DNA of 33,691 nucleotides from Yoonia sp. GTDB lineage: Bacteria > Pseudomonadota > Alphaproteobacteria > Rhodobacterales > Rhodobacteraceae. A program made the translations under genes and the position numbers. The notes under the pieces were generated by a model. It worked only from the letters and a program-made list of their open reading frames with translations. It was not told the DNA's origin and did not search any database. The DNA lies in the NCBI RefSeq assembly GCF_017854415.1, contig NZ_JAFMHR010000014.1:1-33691 (forward strand). The letters are read 5' to 3'. Within the stretch, counting starts at the first letter, position 1. Each line of letters starts with the position of its first letter. Shown one piece after another: positions 1 through 8,505 of this stretch.

Positions 1-379
1 GATCATAGCCTTTTGATCAACATCATTCCGAAGGTGTTATGGGCCCGAATATATCTCACGTTATATGGATCTGTGGGCAAACCATCGCTGAGTCGTACTG
101 GACTTCAATAGACCACAAAAACAAACCGACAATTCATTCATTGAGGCATTCAACGGAAAGTTCCGCGAGGAATGCTTGAACGCGCATTGGTTCTTGAGCC
201 TTGCAGATGCAGCCGAAAAGTTGGAGACTTGGCATAGTCACTATAACGAAGAACGGCCCTACAGCGCGATTGGAAATAAGTCACCGATCATGCTCGTAAA
301 ATCAGAAGGTGATACCAGCAACCAATCTGATCATAGCCGGAATCATCTAGACCGACTTGGTCAAAGGTTGGGGGCATGA
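1..379 (+). pseudogene. IS3-family transposase OrfB, C-terminal remnant with in-frame stop
   Basis: One frame reads GPEYISRYMDLWANHR, a TGA stop at 89-91, then VVLDFNRP and TDNSFIEAFNGKFREECLN. This matches the end of the rve integrase core of IS3-family OrfB proteins, including the last acidic residue of the DDE triad (the E of FIEAFNG) and the family-typical NEERPYSAIG. The stop sits where the family usually has glycine, so a single GGA to TGA change would explain it. Upstream of 41 the expected VDNGPEF context is already garbled. The remaining open stretch, 176-379 from a TTG, could at most give a 67-residue fragment without the first two catalytic aspartates. It is non-functional as a transposase. 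Confidence 0.8.
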
Positions 380-434
380 GCACAAAATTCCAAGGGCTCT
401 GTGCAAAGCTGGAGGGAACTTGGGGTTCAGGTCA
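1..434 (+). mobile_element. Right-end remnant of an IS3-family insertion sequence
   Basis: The window opens inside an insertion sequence. The C-terminal part of an OrfB-type transposase can be read up to 379. The short stretch after it reads, on the other strand, as TGACCTGAACCCCAAGTT, which resembles the TG(A)-starting terminal inverted repeats of IS3-family elements. I therefore place the right end near 434. That boundary is an inference, because the left end lies outside the window and no target-site duplication can be checked. The element is decayed, since its transposase frame carries a stop, so it should not move by itself. Confidence 0.6.
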
Positions 435-730
435 ATATTCACAGCCCTCAGATCAAGATTTTGTGTCCCACTATCGGGTTGGACATGTGCTTGAACAACA
501 GCTTGTCAGCGGATGGAAATTGATCCTTCCGATGTGCCAGTCTGACTAAGCTATCGACATTGATTTGAACTTCTTGTCCACTTCAGCGCGATTGGATGTC
601 TATTCACGGGCTGATAAGATTGATCGGTGGCGTTCTCAACGTGCGACAGTGCCAGAGGGACTTGGCCACAAGCAAGACAAACTGCTTGCCTACAGTCTTC
701 TAACAGGCAAGGATGAAGGTACATCGACGT
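435..730. other. Non-coding stretch between IS remnant and glycine riboswitch
   Basis: I see no gene here. The open frame that begins at 565 runs straight through the riboswitch and is best treated as accidental. The promoter of the gcv operon must lie in this stretch or inside the IS remnant. TTGCCT and AAGGAT, 17 bases apart near 687-715, are only a weak promoter-like pair. Confidence 0.4.
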
Positions 731-880
731 TGGGAGAACCAGCTAAGCTGGTGCCGAAGGAGCAACCGCCCCGGAAACTCTCAGGCAAACGGACCGACGT
801 CGACACGAAGACTCTGGAGAGTGGTACGCAAATTGTGCCCGCCGAAGGGATAGCAATCTCAGGCAACCGGACAGAGGGGG
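731..880 (+). promoter_or_regulatory. Tandem glycine riboswitch upstream of gcvT
   Basis: Two copies of the glycine aptamer signature lie head to tail. The first has GCCGAAGGAGCAA at 753-765 and CTCTCAGGCAAACGGACCG at 778-796. The second has CTCTGGAGAG at 812-821, GCCGAAGGG at 841-849, and CTCAGGCAACCGGACAGAGG at 858-877. Both P3b-type helices are visible (CCAGC/GCTGG near 739-751, and GGTAC/GTGCC near 823-839). The tandem arrangement 5' of glycine cleavage genes is the classical setting, where glycine binding turns expression on. No hairpin followed by a T-tract lies between the aptamers and gcvT. Control is therefore more likely at translation or RNA stability than by intrinsic termination; that part is inference. 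The aptamer limits are approximate. Confidence 0.93.
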
Positions 881-885
881 CATCA

Positions 886-940
886 CGCGTGAAAGCATGG
901 CTTTCGCGTCCAAGTGGTGCCGCAAGATATCGCGATATCT
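886..940 (+). promoter_or_regulatory. Hairpin and 16-bp palindrome in the gcvT leader (possible expression platform)
   Basis: Just after the second aptamer, GAAAGC-ATG-GCTTTC (891-905) can fold into a stem that extends into the flanking CGCG/GCG. It is followed by a perfect DNA palindrome, AGATATCGCGATATCT (925-940), 29 bases before the gcvT start. Either could be the switching part of the leader, and the palindrome could equally be a protein operator. Neither role is shown by the sequence alone. Confidence 0.4.
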
Positions 941-969
941 GAACGGCCGATTTAGAAAAGTGGCCTGAA

Positions 970-2091
970 ATGACTGATCTTTTTCATACTCCTCTGCATC
1001 AGCTTCATGAAACGCTTGGCGCAAAGATGGTGCCATTTGCGGGCTATGCAATGCCGGTTCAATACCCGATGGGTGTGTTGCAAGAACACATTCATACCCG
1101 CACGAAAGCTGGACTATTTGACGTCAGTCACATGGGGCAGGTGGTCATCAAAGGCCAGGATTACGCGGCTGTCGCAACAGCGTTAGAAACGTTGATCCCG
1201 GTCGATATCCTTGGACTAGGTAAGGATCGGCAGAGGTACGGGTTCTTCACCAACGAAGCGGGCGGCATCTTGGATGATCTGATGCTGGCTAACCGCGGGG
1301 ATCACATCTTTGCTGTGGTAAACGCAGCCTGCAAGGCGGCCGACATTGACTATATGAAAGCCAATCTAAGCGGTGTCACAGTAACCGAGATTGCAGATCG
1401 TGCGCTGCTTGCATTGCAAGGACCAGCAGCCGAAGCCGTCCTGTCGGCATTAAATCCGAATGCCGCAAGTATGCGGTTCATGGACGTGGTAAACCTGTCG
1501 CTTGCTGGCGCTGAATGCTGGATTTCGCGGTCGGGGTACACTGGCGAGGATGGCTATGAGATTTCAGTACCCGCCGCACAAGCCGAAGCATTGGCAAGGG
1601 AATTGCTTGCGCATGCTGATGTCGCGCCTGTCGGACTTGGCGCGCGCGACAGCTTGCGGCTGGAAGGCGGGCTTTGCCTGTACGGGCATGATATCGATAC
1701 CGACTCCACACCAACACAAGCCGCGCTGAATTGGGCGATCCAAAAGGTGCGCCGCAGCGGTGGCGACCGATCAGGCGGATTTCCTGGCGCCGATGTCATT
1801 TTGGCTGAATTGACTGATGGTGCTGCGCGCAAAAGAGTTGGTTTGCTACCTGAGGGGCGCGCACCGATGCGCGAGGGCGTGCAGCTATTTGCCCAAATTG
1901 ATGACGAAAGACCCATTGGAAAGATCACGTCTGGTGGCTTTGGGCCGACGGTCGGGGCGCCCATTGCGATGGGGTATGTGCCAACCGCGCAGTCCACAAT
2001 CGGTACCACGATCTATGGCGAGCTGAGAGGCAAACGCCTGCCACTAACAGTCGCTCAGCTACCTTTCACCCCTGCTAATTTCAAACGCTAA
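970..2091 (+). CDS. gcvT: Glycine cleavage system aminomethyltransferase (T protein)
   Basis: The 373-residue product matches GcvT over its whole length. It opens with LHQLHETLGAKMVPFAGYAMPVQY, has DVSHMGQV near residue 50, and ends in the FTPANFKR tail usual for the family. GcvT takes the aminomethyl group from the lipoyl arm of GcvH and passes the one-carbon unit to tetrahydrofolate, releasing ammonia. It is the first gene of gcvT-gcvH-gcvP, 13 bases before gcvH, and sits about 90 bases after the glycine riboswitch. The ATG at 970 starts the conserved N-terminus. The Shine-Dalgarno sequence before it is weak (GAAAAG), which would suit a riboswitch-controlled start. The lipoamide dehydrogenase partner (L protein) is not in the window. 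Confidence 0.96.
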   Translation: MTDLFHTPLHQLHETLGAKMVPFAGYAMPVQYPMGVLQEHIHTRTKAGLFDVSHMGQVVIKGQDYAAVATALETLIPVDILGLGKDRQRYGFFTNEAGGILDDLMLANRGDHIFAVVNAACKAADIDYMKANLSGVTVTEIADRALLALQGPAAEAVLSALNPNAASMRFMDVVNLSLAGAECWISRSGYTGEDGYEISVPAAQAEALARELLAHADVAPVGLGARDSLRLEGGLCLYGHDIDTDSTPTQAALNWAIQKVRRSGGDRSGGFPGADVILAELTDGAARKRVGLLPEGRAPMREGVQLFAQIDDERPIGKITSGGFGPTVGAPIAMGYVPTAQSTIGTTIYGELRGKRLPLTVAQLPFTPANFKR

Positions 2092-2104
2092 AAACACGGA
2101 GAAA

Positions 2105-2467
2105 ATGATGAAATTCACTGAAGAGCACGAATGGCTGCGCCGCGAAGACGACGTTGTCGTTGTGGGTATTACCGAACATGCAACAACCCAATTGGGCGAC
2201 ATCGTCTTTGTTGAACTACCCGAAGTTGGCACCACAGTCACCAAAGACGAAGAAGTTGTCGTGATCGAAAGTGTCAAAGCAGCCTCTGACATCATGTCCC
2301 CGATTGACGGCGAAATTGTTGAGGTCAACACCGCGCTTGCTGACACTCCCGCGCTCGCAAATGATGATGCGATTGGGGCAGGTTGGTTCTTTAAGATCAA
2401 GCCGTCCGACCCGTCTCAGATGGACGAGTATATGGACGAAGCCGCTTACAACGCTTTTATCGCCTGA
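2105..2467 (+). CDS. gcvH: Glycine cleavage system H protein, lipoyl carrier
   Basis: This 120-residue protein has the normal length and fold signature of GcvH. The lipoylated lysine is K58 in [10 protein letters not shown], and the C-terminal half carries the expected GWFFKI segment. The lipoyl arm shuttles the aminomethyl group between GcvP, GcvT and lipoamide dehydrogenase in the cytoplasm. Two ATG codons stand in a row (2105 and 2108) after CACGGAGAAA. The second has the more usual spacing to GGAG, so the real product may be one residue shorter. It lies between gcvT and gcvP with gaps of 13 and 16 bases, so all three are surely one operon under the glycine riboswitch. Confidence 0.97.
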   Translation: MMKFTEEHEWLRREDDVVVVGITEHATTQLGDIVFVELPEVGTTVTKDEEVVVIESVKAASDIMSPIDGEIVEVNTALADTPALANDDAIGAGWFFKIKPSDPSQMDEYMDEAAYNAFIA

Positions 2468-2483
2468 CAATCCGGAGCCTGAC

Positions 2484-5327
2484 ATGACCTTCACCCCCAC
2501 AAACTATCTGCCTTATGATTTTGCCAACCGGCGTCACATCGGACCATCGCCTGCGGAAATGGTAGAGATGCTGAATGTTGTGGGGGCTGCTGATCTGGAT
2601 GCGCTTATCTCTGACACGCTTCCGGCGAAGATACGGCAGGCGAAACCGCTTGATTTTGGCAAACCAATGTCGGAGCGCGAACTGCTGCATCACATGAAGA
2701 TCACTGCGTCCAAGAATAAGGTCTTAACCTCACTCATTGGGCAAGGCTATCACGGCACTGTCACGCCACCGGCAATCCAGCGGAACATCTTTGAAAACCC
2801 TGCTTGGTACACGGCTTACACGCCTTACCAACCCGAGATTTCACAAGGGCGGTTAGAGGCGCTTTTGAACTTCCAAACGATGGTTTCCGACCTGACGGGT
2901 TTAGAAATCGCAAACGCCTCTTTGCTGGACGAGGCAACAGCTTGCGCCGAGGCGATGACTATGGCGCAACGGGTCGCCAAGACTAAGGTCAAAGGCTTTT
3001 TCATCGACGAAAACTGCCACCCTCAGAACATTTCCGTGATGAAGACGCGTGCCGCGCCTTTGGGGATCGAAGTCACCGTGGGCAAGCCTGACGATATGGA
3101 CGCCACTGAAGTTTTCGGCGCGATTTTCCAGTATCCCGGCACTTACGGACATTTGCGCGACTTCACGCCCGAGATTGTCAAGCTACATGCCGCCAACGCC
3201 ATCGGCATCATCGCGGCCGATCCACTGTCGCTGACGTTGTTCAAGGAACCCGGTGCGATGGGGGCCGATATCGCGGTCGGGACCACGCAACGGTTTGGCG
3301 TTCCTGTAGGCTATGGTGGGCCGCACGCCGCATATATGGCGACCAAGCAGAACTATGCCCGTTCCATGCCCGGTCGGCTGGTTGGGGTGTCCATCGACAG
3401 TCACGGCAACCGCGCCTACAGGTTGTCGCTGCAAACCCGCGAACAGCATATCCGTCGCGAAAAGGCGACTTCGAATGTCTGTACCGCGCAGGCGTTGTTG
3501 GCTGTGATGGCTGGCTTTTACGCTGTGTTTCACGGTCCCGAAGGGCTCAAGGCGATTGCCCAACGGATTCACCGCAAGACTGCGCGACTTGCAGAAGGGA
3601 TCAAAGGCGCGGGCTTTGACGTGCGGCCCGCTACTTTTTTTGATACGGTCACTGTCGAGGTAGGTCCATTGCAAGCTGCCGTGATGAAATCGGCAGTGGA
3701 TGAAGGCATTAACCTGCGTGCCGTTGGGGCTACCCAAATCGGCATCACTTTAGACGAACGCACGCGCCCCGCCACGATCGAGGCCGTCTGGCGGGCCTTC
3801 GGGATCGACCGCGATGATAAGGATTACACGCCGCATTATCATGTGCCGGAAAAGCTGATCCGCACATCCGAGTATTTGACGCATCCGGTGTTCCATATGA
3901 ACCGCGCAGAGACCGAGATGATGCGCTACATGCGCCGCTTGGCTGACCGCGATCTTGCGCTGGATCGCGCCATGATTCCGTTGGGGTCCTGCACAATGAA
4001 GTTGAACTCGGCTGCTGAAATGATGCCTGTGTCATGGGACGAATTCTCGCTTTTGCACCCCTATATTCCCCGCAATCAGGCGGCGGGTTACATGGAAATG
4101 ATCGACGATCTGTCTGCCAAGCTTTGTGATGTGACTGGATACGATGCGATTTCCATGCAGCCCAATTCCGGCGCGCAGGGTGAATACGCAGGCCTTTTAT
4201 CGATTGCGGGTTATCACCGCGCAAATGGCCAAGGACACCGCAACATTTGCCTTATCCCGATGTCAGCGCACGGCACCAATCCGGCTTCCGCACAGATGGT
4301 CGGCTGGAAAGTTGTTCCTGTTATGTCTGCCTCCAACGGTGACATTGATATGGAAGACTTTCGTGCGAAGGTAAAAGAGCATGCGGATAGCCTTGCTGCT
4401 TGCATGATTACCTACCCGTCAACGCACGGCGTATTCGAGGAAACCGTAATTGACGTTTGCAATGTTGTGCATGACCACGGCGGTCAGGTTTACATCGACG
4501 GGGCGAATATGAATGCAATGGTTGGACTGTCGCGCCCTGGTGATTTGGGCGGCGACGTCAGCCATCTGAACTTGCATAAAACGTTCTGCATCCCCCACGG
4601 CGGCGGCGGTCCGGGTATGGGGCCAATTGGTGTCAAAACCCATCTGATACCGCATCTTCCCGGTGATCCGACATCTGGCGAAGGTGCCGTTTCCGCAGCT
4701 GCCTTTGGCTCGCCTTCACTACTGCCGATTTCATGGGCGTATTGCCTGATGATGGGTGGCGAAGGGCTAACACAGTCCACCCGCGTCGCTATCCTGAACG
4801 CTAACTATATTGCCAAACGGCTCGAAGGGGCTTTCAACGTCCTTTATAAGGGGCCAACAGGGCGGGTTGCGCATGAGTGTATTATCGACACGCGCCCATT
4901 CGCCGAAAGCGCCCATGTCACCGTGGATGACATTGCCAAACGGCTGATGGATTGCGGGTTTCATGCCCCAACAATGAGCTGGCCAGTTGCGGGCACGCTG
5001 ATGATCGAGCCAACTGAATCCGAAACCAAAGCAGAGTTGGACCGCTTTTGTGATGCCATGCTCGCAATCCGGGCTGAAATCGGTGAGATCGAAAACGGAA
5101 ACCTCGATCCAGAGAACAACCCGCTGAAGAACGCACCGCACACAATGGAAGATCTTGTGAAAGACTGGGACAGGCCATACTCCCGTGAAACAGGGTGTTT
5201 TCCGCCTGGCGCCTTCAGGATCGACAAATACTGGCCGCCAGTGAACCGGGTGGACAATGTTTGGGGCGATAGAAACCTGACTTGCACCTGCCCCCCGATG
5301 TCCGACTATTCCGATACCGCTGACTGA
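2484..5327 (+). CDS. gcvP: Glycine dehydrogenase (decarboxylating), P protein
   Basis: This is a single-chain GcvP of 947 residues, the length of the fused bacterial type. The N-terminal half starts [10 protein letters not shown]. The C-terminal half holds the PLP lysine, K699, in [18 protein letters not shown]. It decarboxylates glycine and loads the aminomethyl group onto GcvH. The frame is open back to 2271, inside gcvH. I chose the ATG at 2484 because the conserved N-terminus begins there and a GGAG stands eight bases before it. It is the last gene of the operon. No intrinsic terminator is visible after it. Confidence 0.97.
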   Translation: MTFTPTNYLPYDFANRRHIGPSPAEMVEMLNVVGAADLDALISDTLPAKIRQAKPLDFGKPMSERELLHHMKITASKNKVLTSLIGQGYHGTVTPPAIQRNIFENPAWYTAYTPYQPEISQGRLEALLNFQTMVSDLTGLEIANASLLDEATACAEAMTMAQRVAKTKVKGFFIDENCHPQNISVMKTRAAPLGIEVTVGKPDDMDATEVFGAIFQYPGTYGHLRDFTPEIVKLHAANAIGIIAADPLSLTLFKEPGAMGADIAVGTTQRFGVPVGYGGPHAAYMATKQNYARSMPGRLVGVSIDSHGNRAYRLSLQTREQHIRREKATSNVCTAQALLAVMAGFYAVFHGPEGLKAIAQRIHRKTARLAEGIKGAGFDVRPATFFDTVTVEVGPLQAAVMKSAVDEGINLRAVGATQIGITLDERTRPATIEAVWRAFGIDRDDKDYTPHYHVPEKLIRTSEYLTHPVFHMNRAETEMMRYMRRLADRDLALDRAMIPLGSCTMKLNSAAEMMPVSWDEFSLLHPYIPRNQAAGYMEMIDDLSAKLCDVTGYDAISMQPNSGAQGEYAGLLSIAGYHRANGQGHRNICLIPMSAHGTNPASAQMVGWKVVPVMSASNGDIDMEDFRAKVKEHADSLAACMITYPSTHGVFEETVIDVCNVVHDHGGQVYIDGANMNAMVGLSRPGDLGGDVSHLNLHKTFCIPHGGGGPGMGPIGVKTHLIPHLPGDPTSGEGAVSAAAFGSPSLLPISWAYCLMMGGEGLTQSTRVAILNANYIAKRLEGAFNVLYKGPTGRVAHECIIDTRPFAESAHVTVDDIAKRLMDCGFHAPTMSWPVAGTLMIEPTESETKAELDRFCDAMLAIRAEIGEIENGNLDPENNPLKNAPHTMEDLVKDWDRPYSRETGCFPPGAFRIDKYWPPVNRVDNVWGDRNLTCTCPPMSDYSDTAD

Positions 5328-5691
5328 GATGAATCGTGCCAATCTGCTTTCCAGCGTGCTTCTGACGGTGCTCGCCTAGGCTTATCTGACGCTTTATGGG
5401 CGGAATTGGGTGTGACACCATGGCATCGCTTTGGACATAGACCATACTCTGGGATTCTGTTCAGAAGTGTGCCGCGCTTTTAACATCGTCCCGTGATCAA
5501 TCCATTGATATTGCCTTGGCTAAGTTGCCTTCTTGAAAAGGCGGGTAAGCATAAGTTTAAGTTAACATTTATCGGTCTGCGGAGGCCTTTTCCCAATTCT
5601 GACAAACCTACGTCCGCGGCACCTTCAATGTTGCTGCCTTTCACCAACTATGGCATGAAGTAGGAAATCACTGAACGAAAGAGTTTAGCTC
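5328..5691. other. Intergenic region after gcvP with a broken micro-ORF
   Basis: This 364-base gap has no convincing gene. At 5329-5379, one base after the gcvP stop, an ATG opens a hydrophobic 16-residue peptide (MNRANLLSSVLLTVLA) that ends at TAG. In the same frame AYLTLYGRNWV follows up to TGA at 5413-5415, so one TAG interrupts what would otherwise be a 28-codon membrane peptide. The rest of the gap should contain the pcm promoter. I see no clear hairpin terminator or known RNA. Confidence 0.4.
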
Positions 5692-6345
5692 GTGACAGAC
5701 TATACGTCCCGCCGCACAATGATGGTCGACACACAGGTCCGGCCCTCTGACGTAACAAAGTTCCCGATCATCGATGCGATGCTCGCGATCCCGCGTGAGG
5801 CGTATGTGCCTGATAATAAGCGCGAGGCAGCCTATGTAGGCGAGAATTTGGTCATTGATGCGAACCGCGTCATGCTAGAACCCCGTACGCTAGCCAAGAT
5901 GCTTGAAGTTCTTGATGTGCAGCCGTCGCATGTCGCGCTCGATGTGGCTTGCGGGCTAGGGTATTCTACGGCGATTCTATCCAAGCTGTGCGAATTCGTG
6001 GTTGCTGTTGAAGACGATGCGGCGCTTGCACAGGAAGCGCAAAGCATATTGTCCGAAAATGGCATCGACAATGCTGCTGTAATGACGGGCGTTTTGGCCG
6101 AAGGTTCGCCCAAGTCCGGCCCCTATGACATTATCATGGTCCAAGGCGGCGTCGAGCATGTTCCAGCGCCCTTGCTTGATCAATTGCGCGAGGGAGGGCG
6201 GATCGCATGCGTCTTCCTAGAAGGTACATTGGGTGTCGTGCGCGTCGGCCACAAGATTGACGGTGCCGTGAACTGGCGTTTTGCATTCAATGCAAGCGCG
6301 CCTGTTCTGGACGGCTTTAAGAAGCGTGCTGTTTTTGCGCTTTGA
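5692..6345 (+). CDS. pcm: Protein-L-isoaspartate O-methyltransferase family protein
   Basis: The 217-residue product carries the Rossmann SAM-binding motif VALDVACGLGYSTA at about residues 81-94 and the PCMT-type N-terminus (MMVDTQVRPSDVT). Family members methylate damaged aspartyl residues so that they can be repaired. Alphaproteobacterial copies next to tolC look like this one and may have drifted in substrate. The start is GTG at 5692, after AACGAAAGAG. No earlier in-frame start matches the family better. tolC follows 59 bases later on the same strand and a PopZ-like gene after that, an order I recall from other alphaproteobacteria including Caulobacter. Confidence 0.85.
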   Translation: MTDYTSRRTMMVDTQVRPSDVTKFPIIDAMLAIPREAYVPDNKREAAYVGENLVIDANRVMLEPRTLAKMLEVLDVQPSHVALDVACGLGYSTAILSKLCEFVVAVEDDAALAQEAQSILSENGIDNAAVMTGVLAEGSPKSGPYDIIMVQGGVEHVPAPLLDQLREGGRIACVFLEGTLGVVRVGHKIDGAVNWRFAFNASAPVLDGFKKRAVFAL

Positions 6346-6404
6346 GCGATCAAATGCGCGTCCAGTGAGTGGCGCAACACAGAAAAAAACAAAGGTGACG
6401 CAGA

Positions 6405-7766
6405 ATGAAACTTAAGGGTTTGGCCATAGTAGCGGTCGCAATGTCGATGATGACGGCACCAGCCGCACAGGCGGAATCGCTGTCTGATGCGTTGGCCTCT
6501 GCTTACAATAACTCTGGTTTGTTGGATCAGAACCGTGCGCTTTTGCGGGCCGCCGATGAAGGTGTTGCGCAATCGATGGCGGCGCTGTTGCCTGTGATTG
6601 GCTGGTCGTGGACTGCGAGCCGCACGCGCCGGTCTGAGGACAGCCCAGAGTTGCAGGATACGTCAGTTGCCCGCGTGACAGGCAGCTTGACACTCTACGA
6701 TGGGGGCGCGAGCAAACTTGCCACCGAAGCCCAAAAAGAGATCGTATTGAGCACACGCCAGTCGCTGCGCAATGTAGAGCAAAGTGTGCTTTTGCGTGCT
6801 GTTCAATCGTATATGAACCTTATTAGCGCACGTGAATTTGTTCAGTTGCGCGAAAATAACGTACGCTTGATCACCCAAGAATTTCGCGCTGCTCAAGACC
6901 GTTTTGAGGTAGGGGAGGTGACCCGTACCGATGTTGCATTGGCCGAAGCACGCCTTGCAGCGGCCCGCAGCCTACTTGCAGCCGCACAAGGTGATTTGGC
7001 CGTTTCTGCAGAGGAATTCCGCGCAGCCGTTGGGCGTGCGCCAGAAAGCCCGCGTGCGGTTACAGCGGCACCCGTGTCGCGCAGCTTGAATGATGCCAAA
7101 GCATTCGCCGTACGCAATCACCCCAGCATTCTGGAGGCGCAGCACAATGTCTCTGCGGCAGAATTGAATATCCGACGCGCACAGGCTGCCGTGAACCCAA
7201 CCGTATCACTTGATGGTTTCTACTCACGTGACCGCGACGACAACGGGACACTGCAGACAGGCGTTACAATCTCGGGCCCAATCTATCGCGGTGGATCGAT
7301 CTCCAGCCAAGTGCGTCAGACCCGTGCGAACCGCGATGCGGCCCGTTCTGGTCTACACCTGAGCATTATCGCAATCGAGCAGCAGGTCGCCAGCGCCTAT
7401 GCACGACTGCAGGTGGCGCGCGCGACCCGCGAAGCATCAGAGCAGCAGATTAGTGCCGCAACCGTTGCCTTCCAAGGTGTGCGCGAAGAGGCGACGCTTG
7501 GATCACGGACGACGCTTGATGTGCTGAACGCCGAGCAAGAATTGCTTGATGCACGTGCAAACCGCATCGCTGCGCAGTCCGATGAAGTTGTCGCGTCGTA
7601 TTCAGTGTTGTCTGCGATGGGTCTCTTGACCGCCGATCATCTGAACCTTGGTGTCCAGCAATATGATCCGTCAGAATACTATAATTTGGTGAAAAACGCA
7701 CCTATTCAGCGTTCGCCCCAAGGTGACGCGCTTGAGCGTATTTTGGAATCAATCGGCCAAGACTAA
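6405..7766 (+). CDS. tolC: TolC family outer membrane efflux/secretion protein
   Basis: The protein has 453 residues, with a signal peptide at its start (a hydrophobic stretch ending APAAQAES, cleavage near residue 24). Two outer membrane efflux repeats follow, rich in long alanine/glutamine heptad helices such as VTRTDVALAEARLAAARS and its partner RTTLDVLNAEQELLDAR. TolC trimers form the outer membrane duct of type I secretion and multidrug efflux systems. No ABC or adaptor partner is adjacent, so it probably serves several systems. AAGGTG precedes the ATG at a normal distance. The C-terminal segment after residue 420 is short and polar, as in other alphaproteobacterial TolC proteins. Confidence 0.92.
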   Translation: MKLKGLAIVAVAMSMMTAPAAQAESLSDALASAYNNSGLLDQNRALLRAADEGVAQSMAALLPVIGWSWTASRTRRSEDSPELQDTSVARVTGSLTLYDGGASKLATEAQKEIVLSTRQSLRNVEQSVLLRAVQSYMNLISAREFVQLRENNVRLITQEFRAAQDRFEVGEVTRTDVALAEARLAAARSLLAAAQGDLAVSAEEFRAAVGRAPESPRAVTAAPVSRSLNDAKAFAVRNHPSILEAQHNVSAAELNIRRAQAAVNPTVSLDGFYSRDRDDNGTLQTGVTISGPIYRGGSISSQVRQTRANRDAARSGLHLSIIAIEQQVASAYARLQVARATREASEQQISAATVAFQGVREEATLGSRTTLDVLNAEQELLDARANRIAAQSDEVVASYSVLSAMGLLTADHLNLGVQQYDPSEYYNLVKNAPIQRSPQGDALERILESIGQD

Positions 7767-7802
7767 GCGATTGTTGTTTGGGTTTTGGTTTTGCGCTACG
7801 GT

Positions 7803-7811
7803 TTATCCACA
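7803..7811 (+). promoter_or_regulatory. Perfect DnaA-box sequence upstream of the PopZ-like gene
   Basis: TTATCCACA, the strongest DnaA-box form, lies 25 bases before the start codon of the next gene. A single 9-mer match is expected by chance about once in four windows of this size, so this is only suggestive. Confidence 0.3.
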
Positions 7812-7836
7812 GGGTGTAGAACGAGGATAGCATAAG

Positions 7837-8502
7837 ATGTCCAATATCGCGCGAACGGACGAGATCGACAAAGTCGTGTCATCGGTACGTGATTTTGTTT
7901 CGCATAAGGATCAGCAAAAGGCGAAAGCCGCAGAACGCCTTGTTTTGTTGCCAGATCAACGCATTAGCGCTGAGGCGGCGGCAATGGAAGCCGCAGAATA
8001 TGCGCTATTGTCCGACATGCACGGCGATGGGCACGACACCAGCAATGTCTTGGTTTTAGAACCTGATCAACCTGCAGATCGTGCCGGTCTTGAAGCCACA
8101 ATCGCAGAGCTTGAGGCGGCAGTCACAGCGCAATCCGATGATTGGGAAGCAGACGAAGGCGAGAATTTCGCCCAAGCGGCTTGGGCCGCAAGTGCCTTTG
8201 AAACACCAACAATCGAAACAGTTGAATCCGCAACCGCGCGGATAGACGAAACTGATGCGGCACCACAAGAAGCGGCCTCACAGGTTGCCGACCATGACGA
8301 TGCGGCAGATGATCTGGATACTTCTCTTTTGGCCGACATAGACGTCAATATCGATAATGAAACATTGCGGGCCTTGGTGATCGCAACGGTTCACGAAGAA
8401 CTTGGTGGCGAGATGGGCGAACGTATCACGCGCAACGTGCGTAAGTTGGTCCGCCGCGAGATCAACCGCGTGTTGGCAACCTACGAAATCAGTCAGGACT
8501 AG
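7837..8502 (+). CDS. PopZ-like (DUF2497-type) polar organising protein candidate
   Basis: The 221-residue protein is very acidic and of low complexity between about residues 60 and 165. It ends in a charged helical segment (ETLRALVIATVHEELGGEMGERITRNVRKLVRREINRVL) that resembles the oligomerising C-terminus of PopZ/DUF2497 proteins. PopZ forms a polar hub that anchors the chromosome origin through ParB. An acidic disordered middle plus a short C-terminal helix set is its architecture. Position supports the call, because popZ follows tolC in Caulobacter and relatives, where valS comes next; here valS is some 9 kb away. Rhodobacterales versions have diverged, so orthology is likely rather than proven. 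GAGGATAG gives the ribosome binding site. Confidence 0.55.
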   Translation: MSNIARTDEIDKVVSSVRDFVSHKDQQKAKAAERLVLLPDQRISAEAAAMEAAEYALLSDMHGDGHDTSNVLVLEPDQPADRAGLEATIAELEAAVTAQSDDWEADEGENFAQAAWAASAFETPTIETVESATARIDETDAAPQEAASQVADHDDAADDLDTSLLADIDVNIDNETLRALVIATVHEELGGEMGERITRNVRKLVRREINRVLATYEISQD

Positions 8503-8505
8503 GTT

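Noticed and set aside
1-338. GATCATAGCC at 1-10 and 329-338 as element ends
   Set aside because: The second copy lies inside the transposase coding end and the repeat is only ten bases; likely coincidence.
565-942. Open reading frame of 125 codons upstream of gcvT
   Set aside because: It starts from TTG, runs through both glycine aptamers and matches no protein family; the RNA structure explains the sequence.
743-1051. Minus-strand frame across the riboswitch and gcvT start
   Set aside because: Shadow of the riboswitch and gcvT; no ribosome binding site or family match.
2271-2483. Upstream extension of gcvP
   Set aside because: It overlaps gcvH in another frame and adds residues absent from GcvP; the ATG at 2484 has a proper ribosome binding site.
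5329-5415. Stop-codon readthrough or pyrrolysine at the TAG after gcvP
   Set aside because: No supporting recoding element, and pyrrolysine systems are not expected in this group; a decayed or accidental frame is simpler.
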